Of a stretch of 20,197 bases of DNA, positions 1 through 7,648 are shown one piece after another. The notes beneath the pieces are model-generated. The model ran no database searches. It saw nothing but the letters and a program-made list of their open reading frames with translations, and was not told the origin of the DNA. Origin of the DNA: Bacilli bacterium (lineage in GTDB: Bacteria; Bacillota_I; Bacilli_A; RF39; UBA660). How positions within the stretch are numbered: position 1 is the first letter of the stretch; each line of letters begins with the position of its first letter. The position numbers and the translations under genes are program-made. The DNA is taken from assembly GCA_028703035.1 (NCBI GenBank), contig JAQVNR010000017.1, positions 1-20,197 of the forward strand, read 5' to 3'.

Positions 1-129
1 CTAATAACAATTTGTTATTTTCAAAGAACAGCCTATTTTAATGTCTTCGTTGACATATTTAATTCAAAAAAACTTATATTATTTGAACTCTTTTTGCATG
101 AAATAATTTCAGAGGTTATTTTTCAACTT
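1..129. other. Intergenic edge, no gene identified
   Basis: This 129-base stretch lies beyond the stop of the NlpC/P60 gene, at the left edge of the window. The reading frames seen are under ten codons. It holds a short inverted repeat at 3-19 (AATAAC, 5-base loop, GTTATT) and another at 42-57 (ATGTC, 6-base loop, GACAT). Neither is followed by a convincing T-run on the minus strand, so I do not call a terminator. It may be the leader of the next gene to the left, which is outside the window. Confidence 0.4.
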
Positions 130-1851
130 TCACCTCGTACAATTATTAATATAGTAATTATCCATATCAATAAATGTATATGAAGAAAGATTTGCTTTAG
201 TATAAGTGGTAAACTGCACTCCTCCACTTGTTGATTCAGCACATTGTAAATAATCATCTTTTGGCTCAATTACCATTATAACGTGGTCTGATTTAACAAG
301 TAAATCTCCAGGTGATAGTTCTTCGTAATTTATGTTAGTACCATAGTTTGTATAGCCTGATGCAACAGTTCCGCCTCTAACACCAGCTGTATTCATTGCC
401 CAGGCAATAAACCCACTACAATCAAGTCCACCATAGAGGTTAACATTACCTCTTGGAGTTGGAATGCTAGGTCCAACATTTGTCCCCCATTTTAAATCTA
501 CTCCGTTATTATTATTATTGTGTCCACCACCATAATAATAATCAAGATGATAACCTTGGATATGGAGTCCATAAATAAGGCCAATTGCAGCACCTACTAC
601 ACCACCACTTGTACATTCTCCACCAGCTTGAATTTGAGCATAAATATAACTATTTAAAATATTTACTCCTGATGCACCAATTGCATCAGTTATCGAAAAA
701 TCCTTTATAACCTTTGATTCATCTACGGTTGGATATTCTTCTGAAAAAGTTATACTATTTTTACTTCTGATATTTTTAAGAACTGTTTCATGAATTTTGC
801 TAGAAGTTGCTGAAGAATAGTGAACTCCATCAGTCGTTTCGAGATTATTCTTTACTTCACTGTCTAACTCAATAAATTCATTTTGGAAGGCAGTTTTTAA
901 TTTTTGATTAAAGATATCTATTTCATTATTATTCACAGTGAATCCATTTTCTAAAGCTAATGCCTCATCAATTGGACCTATTTCCAAAAAATAAAATTTA
1001 ACATTTTTATAACTATTTTTTAAATGGGAATATTTAGCAATATAATTATCTATATTGGTTAAATCGTTTATTCCTAAAGCTATTACAACATATTTTTGGG
1101 TATCAGATGATATATAAGCTGAAAGTTCTGGTAAAGCAGTTTCATCAAACCAATAATATCCTTTTGCGGTTTCCGCAATGTAAGTAATATTTACATTATT
1201 TAAAGCCTCATTCATCCCGACAATTCGCTCATCTCCAACATATATCAACTTGTTTTCTATTTGTTCATCAGTTAAAAATAAACTGCTTGAGCTTGATGCA
1301 TGAGCTACTCCATCGCCAGATGTTAAAGATATCGTTACATTTGGAACTGTTGTGATTATTATTATTAAAATAAGGGCAATGGGAATCATTCCTATCATTA
1401 TCATTTTTTTTTGAGAATTATCGCCAGCTTTTAAACCTGGTGAGCTTTCTCCAGATTGGCTATCAAGTGAAGTCAAACTAGGTTTTGGGCTTGATCCTGG
1501 ACTAGATCCAGCAGCAGAAGTCACTCCACCTTTTCCCCCACTCATGGCTTTATCTACTTGGTCTATAGCTCCGGCATCATCAGCAGTATTTAATGCTTCT
1601 TGAATTTTGCCTCCCATTGGCATTTTTTTAGTTGCGGCGGTTAGTGCTTCGCCACCAGCTTCTAAGATTGCCCCACCAGCTCTGGTTTTTGATGCTATCT
1701 CAACAGCTTCTCCACCTTTACCACCAGTAAAATAATTAGCTGCCGCTTTAGCACCAGTTTTAACGATTTTTGTATTTGTTTGGTTGCTTCGTGCATCAAG
1801 TGCTGCTTGCTGCTGAGCTTCTATTTCTTCAGGTGTTAGTTCTTCATCCAT
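130..1851 (-). CDS. Membrane-anchored NlpC/P60 wall hydrolase with a degenerate SGNH domain
   Basis: This 573-aa protein has a cytoplasmic Gly/Ala/Ser-rich N-tail (residues 1-148), one membrane helix (about 150-169), an SGNH-hydrolase-like domain (about 200-362) and a C-terminal NlpC/P60 peptidase (about 400-565). In the NlpC/P60 part, Cys478 sits in the LDCSGF motif and His523 in SDHVIMV, matching the Cys/His pair of the family, which cleaves peptidoglycan stem peptides. The SGNH part keeps Gly260-x-Asn262-Asp263 and Asp341-x-x-His344. Its block I reads GDER where GDS is expected, so the nucleophile is missing at residue 208. The start is supported by GAGGTG six bases upstream of ATG. It is the last visible gene of the secretion operon. 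By position and domain it should act as the wall-opening component (the VirB1 or TcpG role) for the apparatus; that role is inferred. Confidence 0.85.
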   Translation of the reverse strand: MDEELTPEEIEAQQQAALDARSNQTNTKIVKTGAKAAANYFTGGKGGEAVEIASKTRAGGAILEAGGEALTAATKKMPMGGKIQEALNTADDAGAIDQVDKAMSGGKGGVTSAAGSSPGSSPKPSLTSLDSQSGESSPGLKAGDNSQKKMIMIGMIPIALILIIIITTVPNVTISLTSGDGVAHASSSSSLFLTDEQIENKLIYVGDERIVGMNEALNNVNITYIAETAKGYYWFDETALPELSAYISSDTQKYVVIALGINDLTNIDNYIAKYSHLKNSYKNVKFYFLEIGPIDEALALENGFTVNNNEIDIFNQKLKTAFQNEFIELDSEVKNNLETTDGVHYSSATSSKIHETVLKNIRSKNSITFSEEYPTVDESKVIKDFSITDAIGASGVNILNSYIYAQIQAGGECTSGGVVGAAIGLIYGLHIQGYHLDYYYGGGHNNNNNGVDLKWGTNVGPSIPTPRGNVNLYGGLDCSGFIAWAMNTAGVRGGTVASGYTNYGTNINYEELSPGDLLVKSDHVIMVIEPKDDYLQCAESTSGGVQFTTYTKANLSSYTFIDMDNYYINNCTR

Positions 1852-1889
1852 TACGGCACCTCTTTTCTTTTTTTATTTTTAATATTAAA

Positions 1890-2366
1890 TTAAGCAAATT
1901 TAACTTTATATTGCATAATGCTATATTCTTCAAATATAAAAACATTACCACTAGCATCTACAATATAAAATTCTTTATATTCTCCTTTAAGAGATACACT
2001 TAGTTCTTTTACTTCACTTTTAAGAAAAATATCACTCTTTAAATCATCAAAATATTCATTAAATTTTTTTATACTACCAAATCTTTCTACTTGATATTCT
2101 TCATCTAATAATAAATATGCTTTTTCCGAATCAAGATAAATTAACTTGACATATTCAGCTAAATATTTTCTCGCTATTTGAGTTTCATCCATATTTATTG
2201 GAACTACTTCATTTATTTTATAATCTTTTAAATATAGTGAATCTGTTGATAAATCTCTATTAAAAGTGACTGTTTTATTTTCAATTAAATAAGCAATTAG
2301 TAAGCCGGTAATTAAAATTGATAAACAAATTAATAAAGTTTTTTTATTTTCTTTAATAAATTCCAT
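1890..2366 (-). CDS. Small single-pass membrane protein, possible VirB8/NTF2-like component
   Basis: This 158-aa protein has a short lysine-rich cytoplasmic start, one membrane helix (about 10-28) and an extracytoplasmic domain of about 125 residues. The ectodomain opens with a helix (IARKYLAEYV, from residue 64) and ends in predicted strands, a layout like the NTF2-fold ectodomains of VirB8/TcpC proteins. No sequence motif proves that family, so the call rests on topology, size and neighbours. Its ATG overlaps the upstream stop by one base (TAATG), and GGAGG precedes it, which indicates translational coupling. It resembles the preceding 169-aa protein in architecture, and the two may form a pair in the periplasm-like space. 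Alternatively it could be a lineage-specific accessory subunit. Confidence 0.7.
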   Translation of the reverse strand: MEFIKENKKTLLICLSILITGLLIAYLIENKTVTFNRDLSTDSLYLKDYKINEVVPINMDETQIARKYLAEYVKLIYLDSEKAYLLLDEEYQVERFGSIKKFNEYFDDLKSDIFLKSEVKELSVSLKGEYKEFYIVDASGNVFIFEEYSIMQYKVKFA

Positions 2367-2875
2367 TATTCCTCCATAAAAATCTTTCCATCATAAGGAG
2401 TTACATCAAAAATATTCTTTTCTTCATCCATTTGGATAATTAAATAATAATCACTAGGTCTTTGATATTCATCCATTATTTCTAGAGATAAATCTCCTTT
2501 TATATAATATCTAATTATATCACTAGTAAGATATTCCTGATACATCATGCGAGCTTCAAATGTGTAATTACCTGGTTTAAGTAAAGTTAATTTATCTAAA
2601 ATGTTATCTTTGGTAATATTATTTACCGAAATATATGATTCGCTTAATAAAAGAAACAATTTTTCTTTATCTTCTTTTTGAAGATAATTAATATATTTAT
2701 TTCCAGCATTACTAACTGTAAAAAAACGGCTATAATCTTTTACTAATACAATCTTATCATTATTCTTACCAGTTATATCTTGATTACGATAATCATGAAG
2801 CATTAAACCTATTATAACAATTAGAATAAGTACTATAATTAAGACAATATTTTTTTTATTAAATTCAAAATTCAT
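2366..2875 (-). CDS. Small single-pass membrane protein, second possible VirB8-like component
   Basis: This 169-aa protein has an N-terminal membrane helix (about 9-26, very Ile/Leu/Val-rich) followed by an extracytoplasmic domain of about 140 residues. A longer frame opens at a TTG at 2896. I place the start at the ATG at 2875 because GGAGG lies six bases upstream of it and no such site precedes the TTG. The ectodomain (helix NKYINYLQKEDKEKLFLLLSESY, residues 59-81, then strands) follows the same plan as the next gene's product, suggesting an old duplication or a heteromeric pair. VirB8/TcpC-type proteins of Gram-positive type IV systems have this topology. No diagnostic motif is visible, so the assignment is an inference from fold plan and context. 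Confidence 0.7.
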   Translation of the reverse strand: MNFEFNKKNIVLIIVLILIVIIGLMLHDYRNQDITGKNNDKIVLVKDYSRFFTVSNAGNKYINYLQKEDKEKLFLLLSESYISVNNITKDNILDKLTLLKPGNYTFEARMMYQEYLTSDIIRYYIKGDLSLEIMDEYQRPSDYYLIIQMDEEKNIFDVTPYDGKIFMEE

Positions 2876-2886
2876 TTTATCCTCCT

Positions 2887-4971
2887 TTACTGACAATTAT
2901 TTTTAACGTAATTAGTCATTTCATCAATATATTTGGATGTTCTTGCTTTGCAGGTTGTCTCTTTTTCATAAGGTCTTTCAAAATCGTGACAGAAGTTATA
3001 AGATAGTGTATCAGCTGAAGAACTTCCTGCTAATAATGAGTTATATAATGTGTAATAGCCATTTTCAAGTTCATATTTTAAGAAACTAACCTGACTATCT
3101 ATGCTTGAATAATTATTTGGGAACATATTAATTAATTCGGCTTTACGAGTTTTATGCCACTGAAATAATCCAAAGCTTGTATAAGTCCCATTCATTAAAT
3201 CTCCATCATTTCCTGGATTAAAGTTACTTTCTGCTTTAGCATTAACCATTAAAGCTATTGCGCCATTAGTACTATAACCGCTTCCAAGTAAGGTTTTACA
3301 TAATGTTTGTTGGTTAGAGTCTCCTTCTACCAAATTTGTCGAAAAAGATGTAGCGCGAGGCTTTTCAGCAGATATATATGTTAAGGGGTCAACTGATGAT
3401 GATGATGAATTACCACCAATTCTAATTTCAAAGTGGAGGTGAGGTCCAGTAGATCTTCCACTACTTCCCATCTTAGCAATTAACTCTCCTTGATTAACAC
3501 TTTCTCCAACTGCAACAGTTATTGTATCTTCGTGAAGATGAGCATATAATGTATAATTACCATCACCATGAGAAATAATAATGTAATTTCCATAGTTGCC
3601 TCCACACGAATGTTCTCCTCCTGATGTGCAGTTATTAACTACAGTTTCAACTATTCCCGCCCTAGCGGCAACTATATGTGTCCCAGTAGGACCAGTTATA
3701 TCAACACCAGAATGATAGCTATTTGGCTCACCAGTTGTAGGATGAGTGCGCGGTCCATAAAAACTAGATATCTCTATGCTTGTTGGATCACCAAATGCAT
3801 ATTCTTTGCCAGAGCCATCGGTTGTTAGCTCACTTCCGCCAATTGGCCACCAATATAGGGAATTATTAACACTTTGAAGATTTACATTACTAGTAATGAT
3901 TCCCTGGGTTTCTAAAATACTTTTTATTTCTTTAACCATTTTTTTTCTAATTAAAATAAGATCTTCTTTATATTCTTCTTTTAATTCTTCTTTAGCATTA
4001 TCATGAAATTCTTTCATACTTTTATATTTAGTTTCTTCTAAAATATAAGCAAAATAATTTCTTAAATGGGCTTTTCTATCAAAGTAATTACTAGTTTCTA
4101 AGAATTTCCAGTATTTATCCAAAGTAGCTGGTGGACCTTGTTTTTTATTTTGCATTTCATATTCTGTTCCATTAGGATATTGCAAACCTAATGCTTTGCA
4201 GTGATCCCTAGCTTCATTTTTTAAACCAAAAAAAGTATTTACTCCTGATTTTTCAGCAAGATTTTCAGCAAGATTTTCAGCCATATATTCCCAAAAGCCA
4301 ACATATTTACGATCAGCTGTGCTTGCACAAACTGTCGTTCCCTTTATTAAGGTAGGAAACCCGCCGATGGGACAAGTTTGACTAACAGTTCCATCTTCAT
4401 TTTGAACTTCAATCACATTCCCGTATAAACCGTAACAGTTTGACATAAAGGCAAACATATTTTTTAATAAGACTTCTAAAGTTTCTGTCTCATTTTCAAA
4501 ATAATCATAATCAGGTTTAGCTTCAACATCATAATTATCTAGGTCTAATTCCTCATCATAATTATAAGCATTTTCATTTTCATCAATGACTTTTTTATAA
4601 AAACTGCTATTGTCAGTAAATAAATCAGGAGTAAGTCCATAAAATATAGTTGCAATTATTATATTATCATCAATAAAATAGCCGTTTTTTTGATATTCTG
4701 CTAAGAGCTTATAGAGACGAGTATAAAACTTTTCTTGTTTAGATAAAATTATTTCTACACATTTTTCTTCTTCAGCTTCAGTTTCAGCAAATGAGCAAGT
4801 ACCTGTCCAGTAATTTTTATTTTCTTCCGCAAATTTATCAAAATCAAAATCAGCATAATTAAAATACGCAGCAGTAGTGCTTTTATTAAAGATTAAAAAA
4901 GTTATTAAAAAGAAAAGGATAAGTGTCACCTTTTTATTGAATAACTTTTTTATATTTTTAAATTTAATCAC
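2887..4971 (-). CDS. Bifunctional cell-wall hydrolase: M23 endopeptidase plus phage-lysozyme-like domain
   Basis: From the GTG at 4971 (694 aa), preceded by AGGCGGTGA, the protein starts with a signal anchor (about 14-29). An ATG-initiated frame opens further out at 5028, but it overlaps the upstream ATPase and would bury the hydrophobic segment behind extra residues. Residues 40-360 are a cysteine-containing, acidic and helical region I do not recognise. Residues 400-535 form an M23/LytM domain with a full zinc set: His420 and Asp424 (HSGVD), His478 (YAHLH) and His511/His513 (PHLHFE). Residues 550-694 resemble the phage tail lysozyme family, with a candidate catalytic Glu581 (NAKAESNFNP) and the conserved SFGLFQWH. 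The protein should cut both peptide and glycan bonds of peptidoglycan, as VirB1-like proteins do for conjugation channels. A tandem AENL repeat lies at residues 231-238. Confidence 0.88.
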   Translation of the reverse strand: MIKFKNIKKLFNKKVTLILFFLITFLIFNKSTTAAYFNYADFDFDKFAEENKNYWTGTCSFAETEAEEEKCVEIILSKQEKFYTRLYKLLAEYQKNGYFIDDNIIIATIFYGLTPDLFTDNSSFYKKVIDENENAYNYDEELDLDNYDVEAKPDYDYFENETETLEVLLKNMFAFMSNCYGLYGNVIEVQNEDGTVSQTCPIGGFPTLIKGTTVCASTADRKYVGFWEYMAENLAENLAEKSGVNTFFGLKNEARDHCKALGLQYPNGTEYEMQNKKQGPPATLDKYWKFLETSNYFDRKAHLRNYFAYILEETKYKSMKEFHDNAKEELKEEYKEDLILIRKKMVKEIKSILETQGIITSNVNLQSVNNSLYWWPIGGSELTTDGSGKEYAFGDPTSIEISSFYGPRTHPTTGEPNSYHSGVDITGPTGTHIVAARAGIVETVVNNCTSGGEHSCGGNYGNYIIISHGDGNYTLYAHLHEDTITVAVGESVNQGELIAKMGSSGRSTGPHLHFEIRIGGNSSSSSVDPLTYISAEKPRATSFSTNLVEGDSNQQTLCKTLLGSGYSTNGAIALMVNAKAESNFNPGNDGDLMNGTYTSFGLFQWHKTRKAELINMFPNNYSSIDSQVSFLKYELENGYYTLYNSLLAGSSSADTLSYNFCHDFERPYEKETTCKARTSKYIDEMTNYVKNNCQ

Positions 4972-4990
4972 TCTTAAATCACCGCCTAAT

Positions 4991-6781
4991 TTATAAGCCT
5001 CCGCCTGACCCAAATGAGTCGAGCTCATTTTGAGTTAAGACTACATTAATTCTCATTCTTCTTGTACCACAGACAAATAAGGCTTCTCCTTGACTGTAGC
5101 TTTTAATACTTTCCTTTTCATTATCATTTAAATCAATTAATTTAGATAAATCTTCAGCTGCTTGTTTTTTAAGTCCCATAACTAAATAATAAGCAGCATT
5201 ATCAAAGATTGCTTTACCATGAGTAATTATATTAGCCGCAGCAAAGTCAGTCGGTTGCTGAGTAATAATAATTGTTCCAGTATTATATTTACGACTTCTT
5301 CTTTGAATTTGGGCTAAAAATTCAGCCCCTAACTCATTTCTACTAGATAGTAGAACGTGAGCCTCATCTACTGACATTACTGTGTTAATTGATGAATCTA
5401 AACATAAACTCCAGGCATATTTTAAAATATTAAAAAATAATGCATTACGAATATTTTCATCACTATTCATCAGCTCTTTAATATTAAAGACAACAAAATT
5501 ACTTTTAGTTTCAATTGAAGTATGACCATTAAAATAATATTTAAGTTCATTAACAAATGGTCTTATTTTAAGTTCTAATCTTTCCATAACATCTTTTTCT
5601 CTTGTTGCCTCTGGCATTGATAAAAGTCTTCCTCTGATTGTTGCATATACATCATCAAAGATTGGAAAATCTTTGGAAGTAAAACCACTAAAGTCGGTTT
5701 CAAAATGAATATTAAATCTTTTATAAGTATCAAGTACTACTTCACTAAACATTGCTAGGACATCTTCTTCAATTGATGGATAGTAATATTTCATAAATGC
5801 TTTTAAGCTTTGGAGTGTTCTAGTTAAAACTGTATAACCAAGTCCATCTTTAAGTTCTTCTTCATCAACATCGATTATTACTTCAAGGGGGTTAACTATT
5901 CCAAACTTACCACCTTTACCTAAATCAATAAAATCCCCCCCGAAATTATGAACCATTTCTGATAATTCACCCTCAGGATCAATCGCTATTACTTTAGTAC
6001 CATTTCTAAAATGAGTCCGAAGAAGTAGCTTAGCAGCTGTACTTTTACCTGATCCAGATGTTCCTAACATAATCATATTAGCATTATTTCGATTATGTTC
6101 TTTTTTTATTTGATATAAAAATTGATTAAATAGTACCACTCCACCTGAGAAGTCTACTCCAAGAAGGGTTGCTAGACCCGGATCTTTAATACTATCAAAG
6201 ACAAATGGATACATAGCTGCTATAGTCGGACTTGGAATTGGTGTTCCAATTCTTTTCTCGATATCTTGTTTAGGGAAAATTGGCAGGATTGATTTTAAAA
6301 CTTTTTCTTGTTCAAACATCATCGGAATTGCTCTCATTCCCATTGCATCTAAATAGTTTCTAATTTGCATTTTTTTAGATTCTAGCTCTTCTTTTGAGTC
6401 AGCTGTCAACATTAAATGCATTTGAAAATCAAATATTTTAGATTGAGTAGATGCCAGCATTTTAACAAATGATTCAAGTGATTCATAATCCTGACGAATT
6501 CTTTCTTGAATCGTTCTTTCTTTTTCATTTTGAAATCTTTGTTTTAGATCAGCAATTTCTTTATTAATCATTCTACTCATCGTTGAAAAATCTATTGGAA
6601 TATGTTTTACAACAACTTTTATACCTGGTAAATTAGTAATATTAGCAAGAAAGCCTGGTTGAATTAATTTAGGATAACTAATAACGGTTAAAATAGTAAC
6701 ATATTTATCACTTATCATAAAGTCATTAATTCCAAAGTTCATTCCTTTAGGCGCTATTTCACTTTTAAATGTATTAGACAT
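4991..6781 (-). CDS. VirB4-family secretion ATPase, main (C-terminal) part
   Basis: This 596-aa protein carries the motor of a VirB4/TraE-type ATPase. Walker A is GTSGSGKST (240-248) and Walker B is TVMSVDEAH (467-475, with Asp472 and Glu473). These are followed by the family's RRSRKYNTG arginine region (494-502) and a QQP motif (508-510). The first 230 residues hold the C-terminal half of the non-catalytic domain (SEIAPKG, PGFLANITNLPG). Full VirB4 proteins of Gram-positive systems usually carry a further N-terminal domain of about 180-200 residues. Here it is encoded by the preceding gene, whose last eight bases overlap this start. VirB4 powers assembly of, and substrate passage through, type IV channels at the inner face of the membrane. 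The ATG lies 13-14 bases after GGTGATG, so initiation is probably coupled to translation of the upstream gene. Confidence 0.93.
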   Translation of the reverse strand: MSNTFKSEIAPKGMNFGINDFMISDKYVTILTVISYPKLIQPGFLANITNLPGIKVVVKHIPIDFSTMSRMINKEIADLKQRFQNEKERTIQERIRQDYESLESFVKMLASTQSKIFDFQMHLMLTADSKEELESKKMQIRNYLDAMGMRAIPMMFEQEKVLKSILPIFPKQDIEKRIGTPIPSPTIAAMYPFVFDSIKDPGLATLLGVDFSGGVVLFNQFLYQIKKEHNRNNANMIMLGTSGSGKSTAAKLLLRTHFRNGTKVIAIDPEGELSEMVHNFGGDFIDLGKGGKFGIVNPLEVIIDVDEEELKDGLGYTVLTRTLQSLKAFMKYYYPSIEEDVLAMFSEVVLDTYKRFNIHFETDFSGFTSKDFPIFDDVYATIRGRLLSMPEATREKDVMERLELKIRPFVNELKYYFNGHTSIETKSNFVVFNIKELMNSDENIRNALFFNILKYAWSLCLDSSINTVMSVDEAHVLLSSRNELGAEFLAQIQRRSRKYNTGTIIITQQPTDFAAANIITHGKAIFDNAAYYLVMGLKKQAAEDLSKLIDLNDNEKESIKSYSQGEALFVCGTRRMRINVVLTQNELDSFGSGGGL

Positions 6782-7334
6782 TTGACATCACCGTCCCATA
6801 TTCATTTTTAACCCCACCATTTAAGAAATTTTGTAATAGAAATTTCAAGTCTTCATCACTTACTTGTCTTGATATTAGCCCAACCCCAGCAAGTGTACTA
6901 ATCATTGTATGAACTCTCTTTTGCAAGACTTCTGTTTTTTTATTTCTAAAAAGAATAAAATATTCTGTATCAACAGCATTAACTTGAGTATTACTAAAAA
7001 GTTCTGCTTTAGCAATATCTTCAGATATAATTTTACGTGATGCTTGATTAGTTGCATCATTGTATTGTAGTTGTAATTGAGATAAATACAGATTTATATC
7101 AACTGGGCGATCTGCTACTATCAACCAAAATTCATGATCGATTATATTATAAAAATTACGTAAATTAAATATAATATTATTCTGAGTTTGATAATCCAAA
7201 ATAAATATATTTTTAGGCTCTATCTTAATTCCAGTTACATAATAATCACCTTCTAGTAAAATCATCCCATTTTGGATAGATTTTACCGGAAGCCAGTCTT
7301 CTGAATATTTAGAATTACTTAACTTCTTCAACAT
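6774..7334 (-). CDS. VirB4 N-terminal domain encoded separately
   Basis: I place the start at the ATG at 7334 (186 aa), which has AAGGATGGTG at good distance. An earlier ATG at 7400 would read 22 residues out of the end of the PrgI-like gene. The product is soluble and looks like the first domain of Firmicute VirB4 proteins: SEDWLPVK, then alternating strands and helices, with no P-loop. It ends GTVMSNV just as the next gene begins MSNTFKSEIAPKG, the point where an undivided VirB4 would continue. The two products would probably reassociate as one ATPase subunit. Around the junction the DNA reads ATGTCAA followed by ATGTCTA, an imperfect 7-base tandem repeat. Deleting one copy would fuse the two frames exactly, so the split may come from a small duplication. 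Confidence 0.8.
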   Translation of the reverse strand: MLKKLSNSKYSEDWLPVKSIQNGMILLEGDYYVTGIKIEPKNIFILDYQTQNNIIFNLRNFYNIIDHEFWLIVADRPVDINLYLSQLQLQYNDATNQASRKIISEDIAKAELFSNTQVNAVDTEYFILFRNKKTEVLQKRVHTMISTLAGVGLISRQVSDEDLKFLLQNFLNGGVKNEYGTVMSNV

Positions 7335-7635
7335 AGCTAGCACACCATCCTTTCCAATAATAGGTTCTTCTTTTAGTAAAATACTGATAAAGATTGCCAA
7401 TAAATGTTCTAATATTATGTTGGTTAGGTATTGGTATTACTAAAAATGTTGCAATTAAAGCAGGTAGTAAAATCATAATCGAAGTTGATAAGCTGTTTGT
7501 TCTAATTGCCATTAAAAATATAAAACTTAAACCTATACCCGTACAAAATATTATTAAATCAACTTCATTAAAGAAACCTAATATTAGCATTGATTTTTTT
7601 GAATTGGCTGGTATTAAATATTCGTTATTTCCCAT
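7315..7635 (-). CDS. PrgI/VirB3-like small inner-membrane protein
   Basis: From the ATG at 7635 (AAGGAGG upstream) this is a 106-aa protein with two membrane helices (about 15-35 and 42-62) and a basic C-terminus ending RRTYYWKGWC before a short acidic tail. Two closely spaced helices plus a C-terminal basic Tyr/Trp patch are the hallmarks of PrgI-family proteins. In Gram-positive type IV systems these are encoded immediately before VirB4 and take the place of VirB3. That is exactly its position here, with a 20-base overlap with the VirB4 N-terminal gene. An ATG further out at 7686 would add 17 residues that overlap the end of the preceding gene and lack a ribosome site. The role is probably to dock the VirB4 ATPase to the membrane channel. 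Confidence 0.82.
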   Translation of the reverse strand: MGNNEYLIPANSKKSMLILGFFNEVDLIIFCTGIGLSFIFLMAIRTNSLSTSIMILLPALIATFLVIPIPNQHNIRTFIGNLYQYFTKRRTYYWKGWCASYVEEVK

Positions 7636-7648
7636 TTTTTCCTCCTTT

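Noticed and set aside
2876..2896. TTG start seven codons upstream for the 169-aa protein
   Set aside because: The ATG at 2875 has GGAGG at the right distance, and the TTG lies inside the end of the upstream gene with no ribosome site.
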